Below, one piece after another: positions 39,900-51,159 of a stretch of DNA of 64,000 nt. The notes below the pieces were generated by a model. That model ran no database searches. It saw only the letters and a program-made list of their open reading frames with translations, and was not told the DNA's origin. The DNA is from Prorocentrum cordatum. Its lineage: Eukaryota; Sar; Dinophyceae; Prorocentrales; Prorocentraceae. Numbering within the stretch: the first letter of the stretch is position 1; each line of letters opens with the position of its first letter. Location of the stretch: the NCBI GenBank assembly GCA_963575745.1, contig CAUYUJ010014558.1:271731-335730 (forward strand), in the 5' to 3' direction. Made by a program: the position numbers and the translations under genes.

Positions 39900-40612
39900 G
39901 TGTTTTGGTTGATTTCTATGGTTTTGCTGGTTCCTGCCACCCCGCGCCCAGCTGTGGAGCCTCCCCTGGGTTGGGAGGCGGCGCTGGGGGGCGAGGGCGC
40001 CGAAAACCAACACAAACATGGAAATCAGAACAAATCACCGAAATCAATTCCCCAAATGGTTTCCAGACGGGAGACATTGAAAACCCGAGGTTGTTTTTGG
40101 TTGTTTTGTTTGAAAATCAAACAGTGGCGTTGGTTTCGTTGATTTGTTTGTCTGGGTGCTCTGATCTTTCTGTTTTTCCCTGGCGTTTTGATTGATGTTC
40201 CCGTCGTTGCTGGTTTCTGTCTTTCCGCGCCCAGCTGGGGTGCTTCCCTTTGGGGGGGGGGCGGCGGCGGCGCTGGGGGGAGGGCGCCGGAAACAAACAA
40301 ACCAAGAGCATCAACCAAAACACAAGGAAACACAATCGAATCAGAGCCCCCAGGCTAGAAGATAAACGAAATCATATCAGTGCTCCAAGTGGTTTTCGGA
40401 CGGGAAGCATTGGAAAGCTTGAGGCTGTCTTTAATTATTTTGCATGAAAGATTCAGAAGCGCTGTTGACTTAGATGATTGTTTTCCTGGGTGCTCTGATG
40501 TTTTTGCTTTCCTTTGTGTGTTAGTTGAGTTTCCCGTTGTTGCCGTTTTCTGCCACCCCGCGCCCAGTTGGGGCTCCCTGGGGGGGAGTGCGGCGGCGGC
40601 GCTGGGGGGAGG
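39900..40612. repeat. Foldback units of about 280-330 bp
   Basis: CCGCGCCCAGCTGGGG...GGCGCTGGGGGGAGGGCGCCG recurs at about 39,948, 40,229 and 40,556. Between copies, AACCAACACAAACATGGAAA and the GTTTTGATTGATGTTCCC region are mutually inverted, so each unit can form a hairpin. Confidence 0.7.
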
Positions 40613-41275
40613 GCGCCGAAACGTGTGAGGGGTGCGCCGAAGTGGGGGTGGAACTGCATGAAGACCATGCCGCTGAGGCATTCGGTGGAGCACCCTATGG
40701 GGTCGCGAAACCCGTGAGGGGTGCGCCGAAATGGAGGTGCAACTGAATGCTGGCCCCTCCGCTGAGACCTTCGGTGGAGCACCCTATGGGGCCTAGACGT
40801 GTGAGGGTGCGCCGAAATGGAGGTGGAACTGCATGCGGACTCTGCCACTGGGGCCTTTGGTGGAGCACCCTATGGGGCCACGAAACGTGTGAGGAGTGCG
40901 CCGAAGTGGGGGTGGAACTGCACGCGGACCCTGCCACTGGGGCCTTCGGTGGAGCACCCTATGGGGCCACGAAACGTGTGAGGGGTGCGCCGAAATGGAG
41001 GTACAATTGCATGCGGGCCCTGCCGCTGAGACCTTCGGTAGAGCACCCTATGGGGCCACGAAACGTGTGAGGGTGCGCCGAAATGGAGGTGGAACTGCAT
41101 GCTGACACTGCCACTGACGGGGGTGGAACTGCACGCTGACCTTGCCACTGGGGCCTTCGGTGGAGCACCCTATGGGGCCACGAAACGTGTGAGGGGTGCG
41201 CCGAAACGGGGGTGGACCTGCATGCGGACCCTGCCACGGGGGCTTTGGGTGGAGCACCCTATGGAGGACATGCGG
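40612..41275. repeat. 89-bp satellite array, about 7 copies
   Basis: Unit contains GTGTGAGGGGTGCGCCGAAA, GGTGGAACTGCATGCGGACC and TTCGGTGGAGCACCCTATGG. One unit is truncated near 41,105-41,125. It is the same family as 56,545-58,195. Confidence 0.95.
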
Positions 41276-41465
41276 AGGGCAGAGGCAGAGAGGGGAGGAG
41301 GGAGGAGGGGGCGGAGGAGGAGAGGAGGAGGAGAGGAGCCCAGGGCGCTGTCTCTTCAAAACGAGGACCCAACACCACAGCATGGTTTGGAACAAAGGCA
41401 CAACAACCGACAAAACCCAAGTAAGAACCAGCAACACCTCCCTGGCCAACTAACAACAAACGAAA
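41276..41465. repeat. Conserved array flank: GGA tract plus TCTTCAAAACGAGGACC block
   Basis: GGAGGAGG tract followed by CTGTCTCTTCAAAACGAGGA and ACACCACAGCATGGTTTGGA. The same block follows the array at 58,195 and, reversed, precedes the array at 38,695. Confidence 0.85.
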
Positions 41466-42227
41466 CCTAGGTGGTCGACGCCAAAGAAAGGGTTCGTCTG
41501 CGCCGACATTGGCGCGCAAGCTGCCCGCGTGAGGTCGCTCGTAAGCGCCCTCGTCTCCAATGTAGCGCGCCGCGCTGGCGGACCGCGTAAGTCGCCGCGT
41601 AAGGTCGCGATGTCATCTCGCGTAAGATTTGTTTTTGATCGTCGTCCAGGTGTGGTTTGGTTTCTTGGCTCGCTCAAACGGGTTTCTTTTTGCACGAGAC
41701 CATAGAGTCACCGATCCCCATGTGTCGTTGCGTTTCGTTTGTGGCCGGAAGGTTTTGTTGGTTCTTAGGTGTTGTTGCGTGTGGTGTTTGTAGTGGTTTT
41801 CGTATCTTGGTCGCCACAGGGGATTATTTCGAAAACTTCTAACGAAAGAAACTTTGTTGTAGCAGTACGCCACAACGGACATACGCTTGCATGGCCAGAA
41901 AGAACTAAACCCAGATTTGATCAGTTTTCTGAAATCGTACAACAGGGCGTGATTCCCGTGGTCAGGAAGTTGTGTTGTTTGTTTGTTCCCTATCTAGGCT
42001 TTGCCTAGAAGGGTTCTTACTCGGTATGCTTAAAGGGCCGGGCAGTGCAACTCGCCCCGGGCGGTTCCCCCAGTATCCGCCCCGCGATTCCCCCAGTTAC
42101 ATCCCCTTAGCTTAGCGTTCCTTATCGCATCGTAGCTTAGCTTCTTTCATCTTAGCTTAGTTTAGCTTCATCTTAGCTCAGGTTTATCTTAGCTAGCTTA
42201 CCTCAATCTTAGCTCCGCTGAGCTTTA
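41466..42227. other. No recognisable gene; CTAGGCTTTGCCTAG hairpin at about 41,993
   Basis: Unique-looking sequence. The exact hairpin CTAGGCTTTGCCTAG near 41,993 recurs as CTAGGCTCTGCCTAG near 42,581. Both lie just left of an AGCAT-type array. Confidence 0.55.
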
Positions 42228-42425
42228 GCATAGCAGAGCACAGCATAGCATAGCGTAGCATAGCATAGCGCAGCACAGCATATCATAGCATCGCCCAGCA
42301 TAGCATACCATAGCGCAGCATAGCATAGCAGAGCGTAGCATAGCATAGCGCAGCACAGCACAGCACAGCATAGCACAGCGCAGCATAGCATAGCATAGCA
42401 GAGCATAGCACAGCATAGCAGCAAA
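42228..42425. repeat. (AGCAT/AGCGC)n array
   Basis: Five-base units AGCAT, AGCAC and AGCGT in tandem for about 200 bp. Confidence 0.95.
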
Positions 42426-42604
42426 GCAAAATCCTCACCTCCTCGTCATCCTCACCGTCATCCAGCTCCTGGTCCTCCTGCCCCGGATCTGTGGGTGTAT
42501 TTTGGGGCGCTCGTGTGTGCCAACCGCGTTGCCAGTTTCGTTTTCTGTTCGGGTAATTAGCATGGGTGTAATTCCCTACCTAGGCTCTGCCTAGAGGGTC
42601 ATAT

Positions 42605-42920
42605 TAGCTTAGCATAGCGCAGCGCTGCATTAGCATAGCATAGCATAGCATACCATAGCCAAGCATGGCATAGCATAGCATAGCATAGCATAGCAAAGCA
42701 AAGCATAGCGCAGCATAGCATAGCATAGCATAGCATAGCGCAGTTTGGCATAGCATAGCATAGCATATATTAGCATAGCACAAAGCAGCATGATAACTCA
42801 TAGCTTAGCCTAGCATAGTATAGCGCAGCATAGCATAGCATAGCATAGCATAGCATAGCATAGCGCAGCATATAGCATAGCGCAGCATGTAGCATAGCAT
42901 ACCATAGCATAGCAACTAAT
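42605..42920. repeat. Second (AGCAT)n array
   Basis: About 315 bp of the same five-base repeat, separated from the first by 180 bp of unique sequence. Confidence 0.95.
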
Positions 42921-44400
42921 GCTGCTTTCCTAGGGGCTCCAACTTCTAGGTAGGGTCGCATTGGGGTATGTTTTGAATAGTGATGTTGCGTTTGCTGGCG
43001 ATCCCAGACCTGACCGCCAAACGGAAATATGTTTGGAATGTGTTCGTTCGTAATGTAGCTTGTTTGGGAGATCCGCTTGTATGGCCGTCGCAACGATGGA
43101 TTCTTGCGCAAGGCAGCACAAAGCACATATTTGCAGAATCCACCACGGAAGTCACTCGCTACAAAAGGAACCTTTTGCAACCCGCAACAGCAGAAACCCT
43201 CATGCACGAGCGCCACAAGCCAATCAAGCACATGTTTTTGGTTTTTTATGAGGTCAGGGGTGTGTTGTTGGTGTTCTCGTTGGTGACGTGTTGGTGTTGC
43301 TTTTGTTTGTGTTAGGTGCCGTGGCCGACGCTAAGAGAATTCCTCTCAAGCCGCAACAGGGTGTATCCTCATGTACGGCCGCCACAAATATAATCCCTTA
43401 CTATTGCACCACAGAAGGAATCAGTTTGCAAACTACGAGTGCCGAGTTCCTTGTGCAACCCAGAATAACAAGAATACTTGTGCATGGCCCAAGAGCGCCC
43501 AACCAAACGTTCGTGGTTTGTTGTCTCGTCTGGTAATCAGGAGGGTGTTGCTGGTACGTGCTTGGGTGATTTTGTTTAGTTTGCGTGTGCTGGGTTTCCC
43601 AGCTCTGACCGCCGCAGGGGAAATCCTTCTGCAGCCCGCGGCAACAGGAATCCTTTGCTCTAAAGCTGTCACAGCAGAGACCCGCCGAAAGGCGCCACAC
43701 ATACGCACGTGGAACTTTGCCCGCGAACAGGCATTACTGGCAAAGCAAAGGAAGGAGGATGCGTGGTGAATGGGGCACGAACGCAGCGATTCGGTGGAGC
43801 TTCAGGGGCAAGTATGTGCATGCATACGTCCAGGCATACATACATGCATATACATACACCAATACGCATTGTATTCGTCGACGGTCCCAGCGTCCAGCGA
43901 GGACCGTTTTGATAAAGATTGCCCATCCACCCGCGTGACCGTTGCACATGTCCAAAGCACGTGTCTGGAAACCAGATGACTTCTCCAGCAGGCGCCCCAT
44001 GTTCAAAAGGAACCGCCCCGCACCCGCATAATTGTTGCACACGTTTGAGCTTCAGGCCAACAATTCGAGGAGTTTCAGGTTGTAGCCCCGTTTTGCACAC
44101 GACCACCCCCCATCCGTGTAAGTGGTGGAATATTGAAGAACGAATGTGCGCGGCGCCAGGGCGAGAGCCGCATTTCTTAAATATCATGTGATCCACTCTT
44201 GCAGTTGCTGGACATGCAGCACTTTGAAGACCACCTGTACTTCGCTTGTGTCATTGTTTGTTGAGATTGTTTGACACGTTCGTGCACTTGATTGAAATGG
44301 TTGACGCTTGAGCATCCCCGCCAGCTCATCCAGATACGACGCCCACGGTAGTTGTCTGGAGGAGAGGCGCAGGCAAGCATAGAGTCGCAAAGTGGGGCAA
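42921..44400. other. No recognisable gene; degenerate internal repeats
   Basis: Between 43,140 and 43,700, sequences of the form CTGCAGCCCGCGGCAACAGG and TTGCAACCCGCAACAGCAG recur two or three times with GCGCCACA downstream, so this is an old tandem duplication. 44,120-44,180 holds a single degenerate unit of the 83-bp array described for 54,830 (GCGAGAGCCGCATTTCTT). Confidence 0.5.
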
Positions 44401-44960
44401 TGGGGCCAACAATTTTGAAATGAAACACCTCGGGAGGCCGATTGGGGCCATCTCGGGGCCAGTGGTTGCCTTTGGGGCCTTCCTGGGGCCCCCTTGGCGC
44501 TTTCTCGGGGGCCTTGAATGGCCACCTTGGGGGACATCGATCAAAGAAGGGGGCGAGCTTGTGCCAGCACTCTTCTCGCAAGCCCGATGGCCACAGTTTG
44601 GGGCGTTCTTGCCAGGTCCAGTGGAGGGGGAAGGGGGAGGGGCAAACCCCTCCCCGAAAGGAAAGAAGGGGGTTGGAAGAGGAAAGGTCCTAAACCACCT
44701 GCGCCCTAATGAGCCCGGGGGGAGTGAGAAGGGGCGGGCCTTCTTAGAAGGCTCGGAAGTCCCCCGGCCTTCTGAGATGGTTTCTCAGCCATCCCCCGAG
44801 ACACAGAGAACCTCTCGCAAGGCCAGGGGGGATTTCTGAGAAGGCCTTCTTTTTCTCATTTCCCCCCTTCGCTCGCCGCCGATCATGCTGCTGTCTGATG
44901 TTTCCAACGGTTTTCTGGGGGGGGGAGGGCAGGCCCATTTTTCAACAACACAGCTCGGCC
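44401..44960. repeat. CTTGGGGCC words and a dispersed GGGAGGGGCAAACCCCTCCCC hairpin
   Basis: 44,430-44,540 has the CTTGGGGCC repeat. 44,616-44,720 matches 22,120-22,235 (GGAGGGGCAAACCCCTCCCC, then GGAAGAGGAAAG, then GCGCCCTAATGAGCCC). 44,720-44,960 has no feature. Confidence 0.65.
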
Positions 44961-44999
44961 TGACGAGGGTTTCGAAGCGGCGGTGCTAACGCCCCGTTC

Positions 45000-46000
45000 T
45001 GCCTTCTGTAAGATCTCACCGTAGGCACAAATGGCCAAGAACATGCAGAATTCTCAACGTCACTCTTTCCTCATTTTTCTCGTCCCCACCCTCCCGAGGA
45101 ACTTCTCCACCTCGCGCGAGCTCAAGGCGTGGAGCTCAGCGGGGCTGTCAATCTGACGCAGATTGAGGCCTTCGGGCTGGCGCAGAGCAGGCCAAGGAAG
45201 TTGACCGAGGCGCGCGGAAGAGGAGGAAGGACGACGAGGAGGAGGAAGCGACATTCGATGATCCAGGATCGAACAGCTTTTGGCAGTGCATGTGTTTTGC
45301 CTCCACGTGTTTGTTTCGTCACCACGGCTGGAATCCATTCGACATGTTGGCCAAAGCGTACCCCAGGAGAGGTCTGGGGGCAGATGTTTGTTGTCAGTGG
45401 CCCTGGCCCGGACTCGTCGTGACAAAAATTACAACAGAAGGTCTTTGGCGTTTTCCTGGTCCTGGGTGTCCTGACCAGGCCCCAGGACCACCAGGAATTT
45501 CACAAGAGGGAAAACTGGTCCGGGGGAACGGGTCGTCAAAAACAAGTCGTCCAGGAAGGACGAGTTGTAGGAAGAAAATGAGGGCGATCGGGTCCGTAGT
45601 CATTTTGGTGCAAGTTGTTATCTCTCGAGGCAAGTGGCCAAATCAGAAACGCTTCGGATCTTCATCCCACGAGGTATTCAATCGTGGATGGGTGCGTTCA
45701 TGTGCGTTCAGGCTAACGGGATTTGTCCCTCTACACGATCCATCCCACCAACGTGCACCATTTCATGAGGCGCAATGGCGTTGGAAATGGAAACGCATCC
45801 TGCGCGGATGTTCAGACAAAAAGCGAAGGATGGTGGCAGTGGTGTAAGCACTGGAGCCCGAGTCGGACATATGCACAAGCAAACGGTTGGCCCAAGCCGC
45901 TGAGAGTTTGGGTGTGCCGTCACCTCTTCCTAGCCTTCCCGATGATCGGGCGCGCGGCCGCATCCCGACCGAGCGTGCTTCAGCGAGGCCTGTCCTTCAG
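45000..46000. other. No recognisable gene apart from an SL-like sequence
   Basis: Mixed sequence with open frames but no motif; the SL-like sequence at 45,593 is listed separately. Confidence 0.5.
45593..45614 (+). other. Best spliced-leader relic of the window
   Basis: Starts TCCGTAGTCATTTTGG and ends TGCAAG: 19 of 22 bases equal the dinoflagellate SL, without gaps. It differs at one C-to-T and at two adjacent bases. No clear ORF follows, so the retroposed sequence behind it is unidentified or decayed. Confidence 0.65.
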
Positions 46001-46782
46001 CGCGGGCAGCGATTGAGAGCAGGGCCGCCAAGATACCTGTCGACCTCGACCGTTGCGCTGTGTCGCAAGAGTCTTGGGATGGTCTGGGCCGCGCTTTCCC
46101 CACCGATGTTCGAGCACGCGGGCCAGCCCCGTGCGTCGCGGGCATCGTTCCCGGTCGCACATCAGTCGTCGTTCGCCTTGGGAGTTTGCGTTCCCATATC
46201 GCGATCACGGGACACGCTGATGTCGACCAAACGCTGCATTGAGTTAGCGCCCGCGGTGCGCAAACGAGTAAGAATCGGCCGAGGCATCGCGGACCGAGGA
46301 GTTGATTGACGGCGCATAGATCCCGATATTGGTCTTTTGCGTTTTGGGTTCCTTCAAGGGTTGTCCTTTCGCTGACCATGCTGCTGCTGTAAACTTCTGG
46401 TGGGTCAGCCGCCGCGTGCTTCTGAACCTTGCATTTGCATTCGTTAATCGCAAACGGTTGCCAAAACGGGCTCAGGTTCAGGACGGCACTCTCGCACAAT
46501 AGACGCTCGAGCTTGCGGACCTCCATCTTGGCTCTGGCGGCTGCCAGGCTCAGGAGGCCCGATGGCAAAGCATCCTCAGGTACGCGTTGTTGTTGAAGAT
46601 ATGTTTCTGATAGTGGATGCGATCGTATTGCGCGTTCTTGCTGGCCAGACGCGACGACAGCATTGGCGCCGCGGCCTGGGCACCGTCCAACGTCGAACTG
46701 ATCACCAGCTTGGGCCGAGCTGTCGGCCGCAGCTTCGGCGCGGCCACCGCTGTCTCCCAGCAGCTGGTGCGGCATCCGCTCG

Positions 46783-47160
46783 CTACGCCGCAAGATACCT
46801 CCTCGGGTTGCCCTGCTGGCGCTGCATCATCTCCAGACCCTTCAGGTCGCCGCAGCACTTCTGACAGATCTTGATATCCTGGAACTGGTTGCCGTTGGCC
46901 TTCAATCGTTCCGCGCCGTTCTGGAATATTGGAGTCAATTCCTCGAGAGTTGCCCAATTCGCGGGTGCCTTATTGGTGCCTAGCATCTCCTTAGCGTGCG
47001 CCAGTTGATGCTTCCACTCCAGCGCGGCCTCCTCTTGGATGGTCCCAGGCTCCTCCAGTAAGGGCTGCTTCTCCGGATTCGAAGGTGCGAATGCTTCTCC
47101 CTCACTCGATGCTCAGAGAGGCCAGGTCCGCCCAGCAGGTCACGTTCATCGCGAAGTCTA
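46783..47160 (-). pseudogene. Minus-strand retroelement fragment with a CxxC motif
   Basis: Reading leftwards from about 47,050 the frame is coherent: EWKHQLAHAKEMLGTNKAP, NWATLEELTPIFQNGAERLK, then FQDIKICQKCCGDLKGLEMM. Composition and the CQKC motif recall gag-type proteins of dinoflagellate LTR elements, but I cannot name the family. It ends at 46,783. It may belong to a second copy of the element at 48.0-49.5 kb. Confidence 0.3.
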
Positions 47161-47569
47161 TGTCATTGACATGCTCGTTCACGCGGCGGTGAAAGCTGAA
47201 TTCCTCCTAGGATATATCGTCCATCAGTATTGCTTGAGTTGCTTCTTCGGCTTGCTGGCTCCGCGTAAGAAAGCAGTCGTTGTGTTGCCGCGTTTCCTCG
47301 GTATCCTGCAGCATCCACTCGCCGATCTCGGTCGTCGTCGGGAAGTGCTCGCACGGCGTCCTCTCGCTGCGCTTCTCTGCCAAGGCGCCGCCAGCTGCTC
47401 TCGTTGACCTTCTGCTTGTAGAGGCCGTCTTCGAGCAACGCAAGTGCGAAGAGGCTCGAGCAGGCATTCCTGCGCCTGGGCATCGCACCCGCCCCGAGGG
47501 CGTGAACTGTTATGGAGAGACCAGGAGTTCGAATGTTAACTTGCTGATTTGTTAAGTTGAAAAATGTCC

Positions 47570-47692
<123 letters not shown>

Positions 47693-47953
47693 TCTCTTTC
47701 CGTCTTGTTTTTTTCTCGCAGCGAGAACGGCGCAGGTGCAATCTGATGTTGTTGCAGATGTCGTATGATGTGTAATAACGCTATGATCCATAGCGCGTGC
47801 TATCCTGAGGGCCGTAGCCACGTTCGGTTCCATTCATGAAGCTTCTGTAAATGATAGCGCACAGGTTCGTGGTCATGTCGCATATGAGTCCCCAGCGTTG
47901 GCGATGATCTCTTGCGCGACGCTGCCGACGGTGTAAACGCGAGCATTCGCCCC

Positions 47954-48500
47954 CTACGTTTGCTCCGACATCGGCAGGGAAGAACGAATAATTAATGCCG
48001 CAGTGGCAGTGCTCCTGATGGCTGCCACTGTAGGAGGAGCCATGATCATAAGTGGTTTGCACGATGCACCTTGATCGGCCCCTTGTGGCATTGGCTTCGG
48101 TTCAAGGATCCCACAGACAGCCGGGGGCGCCTCAACTCCACGTCGCCGCGCAGGCGTCGCTGGCGAGCGCCGCGGGACGCCCGTCACCAGGCGGCCGTTG
48201 CCGAGCCGCGGCAGGCCGAAGTCCTGCGCGAGGTTCCTGACCACGGCAACATCCTGCCTCGAAGTCGACGCAGCGCCCCAAGTCTCGCCCAGGCCTGCGA
48301 ACGCGAGTTGGCCCGAGATCTCGGCAACTATGATCGGGATCGCGATGCGACCCGAGTTGGTCTCTTTCGTACCACTCGCGAACGTGAATTCGGCCTCGTA
48401 GCTTGAATCGACTGTTAAAGTTAACATGTCTTGACCGCATTGGTGTAGGACCTCGTCTTGGTCTGCACTGAGCAAGGGGAACTCTGCTATGCTCTGCGAA
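47954..48500 (-). pseudogene. Retroviral-type aspartic protease remnant
   Basis: On the minus strand, ACYSGASQSIAEFPLLSAD (first residues in an adjacent frame) has the place and shape of the DTGAS active-site loop, but Asp is lost. EAEFTFASGTKETNSGRIAI fits the flap region and ISGQLAFAGLGETW, then VVRNLAQDFGLPRLGNG, the C-terminal strands. The zinc knuckle lies upstream on the same strand, so the order gag then protease is kept. Inactive because of the active-site change and frameshifts. Confidence 0.45.
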
Positions 48501-49480
48501 GCTCCACTGTAGCACGCGGTCTGGCACTTTTGCGCGTTGCAGAAGCTACAGGCCGCGAAAGTGGCGAACCCCCACCCCTCGAGCGCAGCGATCGCGCACC
48601 CAACGATGCCGCTGGACGAAGGTCGTCAAGGTTCTTCAGTTCGGCGCAGTCCTTGGTGAAGTGATCGACCTTGCCACACTTCAGACAGTTACTGATTTGT
48701 CCTCCTGGATGTAGGGCTCGCTGCGGTCCTCGGCGATGCTGCGTGATTCCGTTGCGCCCGGCAACGTTGCGCTGCTCGGATCCACGCTGAAAGGGCCCCC
48801 CAGGGAGATCGTTGTACGAGTTGTTGTCCAGCGCGTCGTTGGCCATCTCAAGATCGGCAGGGTCGGCCTCGGCCGCCACTGGCATATTGTGGCGGGTTCG
48901 GTTGTCGAGTGGTTTTGTTCTGCATGAGTAAGTCGCGCGCCTCCTTGAAGGTGCGTCGGGCCCGTCGCATGACAGCTTCTTGTTCGGTGTCCGGTCTCGA
49001 ATGACGTCGTCGCCGAAGAAGGCACCGTGTTTCTCGTCCTCGCAGGCGGCGTCGCCTTCCCCCTGCTCTTCTCCGTCGAAGTCCAGGCCGTCAGCGATAT
49101 GAGACATCCGCCCGCGTCGACGCCGCAAATTGCCCCCGGGCCAGTTGCTGGTGCAGTTCGAGCCTGCAGGATACTATCGTTTGGGCATTCGTAGCAATTC
49201 GATGAGAGGACGTCAACTCGTTCTGTCGGATCGAGGCCACTGCTGCGCGGCAGCAGCGTTCCACGTAATTCGTTGTCCAGGCATTGCTGTGCATATGCTT
49301 CTGCCGCTGCTCCTCGCGCGCGTCCGAAGGCCCCCTGCAGCTTGTGATATAGCTCATGCCCCCCTGTTGCCCTTGACGACCATGCTCCTTCTCTTCATGG
49401 GGGCCCGTTGTGCAACGCATTACAAGAACGTGTTCTCGAGATCGATCGGCGCCCGGCTCCCGGGCTGAGCCCCGAGGCAC
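48487..49480 (-). pseudogene. LTR-retrotransposon gag remnant with CCHC zinc knuckle
   Basis: Minus-strand frame 48487-49128 contains ISNCLKCGKVDHFTKDC at about 48,649-48,700, a perfect CX2CX4HX4C zinc knuckle typical of gag nucleocapsids. A parallel frame upstream reads RRTFKEARDLLMQNKTTRQ, a plausible gag linker. The frame at 49091-49480 probably holds the more N-terminal part. Frame changes show it is not functional. Followed downstream by the protease remnant. No LTR pair was found by eye. Confidence 0.55.
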
Positions 49481-50213
49481 CCCGCGCGCGTTTGAGCTCC
49501 AATCTCCTTGCCAAGGCCAGTCGCTGAGAAAGCCGCCGCCTGTCTCTTTTGAGCGCTGCCGTCTGCCATCATTCCGGTCGGGCGCGCCCCGCGCAGAACT
49601 CGATATTCTCGCTTTGTCCCAGCAACGTATATGCGAACATTCTCGATTCAGTCACCGATGGTCTTCAGCGCGGGATGACCTCGCGCTCGCCCTGCCGGGC
49701 CACTGTTCAAAGTCCGCGTTCGATCCGCGTTCTCGAATGGAAGATCCGCTGTGCCAACGTCGTAGCATCGGTGTCGGTGCTGATTTTGAGTTGTCGATCA
49801 GTCTTGGAAATCATTGCACGAGACTGCACAATACATGTAAGAAGCCGAACCAGTTCAAACAAGAAGAGAGGCACCTCGCGCGTCGGACTGTCGGGGCAGC
49901 GCCTGACGCGCCAGATTCCTGCAAAGGATTGGGCCGCGTTTCCTCGGATCACGAGCCAGCTTTGCGATCGGGGCCGACATGCCATCAGGTGCGCTCATTC
50001 ACACTGTGCTCCTTCTCGCTGCTTCGTGCTGGTGCTGAGATGCTGCCCTGCTGTGGCTGTCATTTTGGAATCCCTGTCAAGCAGTGTCAGTCCCCCCCCC
50101 CCCCCCAGCACTTTCCCAATCCGAACACACCTATCCCTCCAGCATTTGCCATGGCTGGCATCAATCGCGTTGGCGATCAGGCGAAGGACGCTCGCGCAGC
50201 GGTTTAGCCCCGC

Positions 50214-50649
50214 CGGGGCGCCCCGCGAGGCTCCGCGCCAGGAGCCCGCGGGTGCCCCTGCAGATGCGGCATCGGCGGACGGCGGCAAGCGCGCTGCGCC
50301 CTCGTCGCCGGCCCCATTCGACGAGCCGCAGTGCAAGTGGCCGCAGCAGGCGATGGGCGCCACCCTCGAGACCTTCGGGCAACACGTCGACCAGCGAATC
50401 CAGGGGGTCGAGGACAAGGCTGACCAGGCGCTCCGGGACGCCGACGACCTCAGGACTGAGATGAACTGGCAGATGGCTGAATTCAGGAAGAAGCAGGACG
50501 CCACAGAGAAGGCCTTGGCGGAGCTGACGAAGAAGCACGATGAGACCGACAAGGCAATGAAGGACCTCCGGCAGCGCGCCTCGCCCGCGCCCCCGACGAT
50601 GGCCAGCGCCCCACACCGCCTCCAGCAACCCGCCATCCCGTGCGAGTAG
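50214..50649 (+). pseudogene. LINE ORF1 region, Pro/Ala linker and coiled coil
   Basis: GAPREAPRQEPAGAPADAA, KWPQQAMGATLETFGQHVDQ and then a strong coiled coil (VEDKADQALRDADDLRTEMN; FRKKQDATEKALAELTKKHD) lead to PPTMASAPHRLQQP and stop. The plan is that of ORF1 proteins of dinoflagellate LINEs, which bind the element RNA. The open frame extends upstream to 49549, but that part does not look coding. The next segment follows in another frame. Confidence 0.55.
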
Positions 50650-51152
50650 CGCACTGTTGCCCGCATCGGCGACCTCGGATGGGACCTCCAGCGAGAGACG
50701 CTATTCGAGCGCGCGCGCCGTCGCCGACGTTTCTGGTTTCTGGTGCAACCCATGGCCCGCTCTCTGCTGTCGTCGGCCGCTCCGGCCAAGGCAGTTGCAC
50801 GGAGCTCACCTTCAACGCGCCAGCCGGCTTGCAGGCAGCCAGGAGCTTAGTGCGGAACATGCGCAAGACCTTCCACGACAACCGCTTGGCGTGGCTCGAC
50901 GCGAAGAAGGAGCGCTCCGAGCTGCGGCCCGCCCATCCTATCGATAGGTCTTTCGAGTTCATCTCCGACCTCGAGGCCCAGCGCCAACAGCCCATGCAGG
51001 TTGAGAGGGGCCTCGCCCACAAAGTGGTTAAGATCGGTACCGATCGCTGCTGCTTCCCGTTGGACGGCATGCTTCACTTCACGCATTGGGCGAAGCAGCA
51101 CTTCAGCCAGGAGGAGCTGGACATGGTTAAGTCCTTCGCGGAGGCCGACTGA
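50640..51152 (+). pseudogene. LINE ORF1 C-terminal domain
   Basis: FLVSGATHGPLSAVVGRSGQ, ELTFNAPAGLQAARSLVRNM, FHDNRLAWLDAKKERSELRP and FEFISDLEAQRQQP match, in order, the domain I know downstream of the ORF1 coiled coil in Prorocentrum-type LINEs. It ends DMVKSFAEAD then stop at 51150-51152. The strong match to NRLxWLDAKKERxELRP suggests relatively recent decay. Confidence 0.6.
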
Positions 51153-51159
51153 CCATCTG

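Noticed and set aside
38411-40195. 594-residue open frame with repeated LRSA and GTSYADHLETS units
   Set aside because: It is the 103-bp satellite read through. The unit is not a multiple of three and its length varies, so the peptide phase drifts, and the opposite strand is equally open.
42209-42801. Cys/Tyr/Leu-rich minus-strand frames
   Set aside because: Products of the AGCAT pentanucleotide arrays.
47805-47830. CCGTAGCCACG as another spliced-leader relic
   Set aside because: Only the first nine or so bases agree; overall about 13 of 22, within chance.
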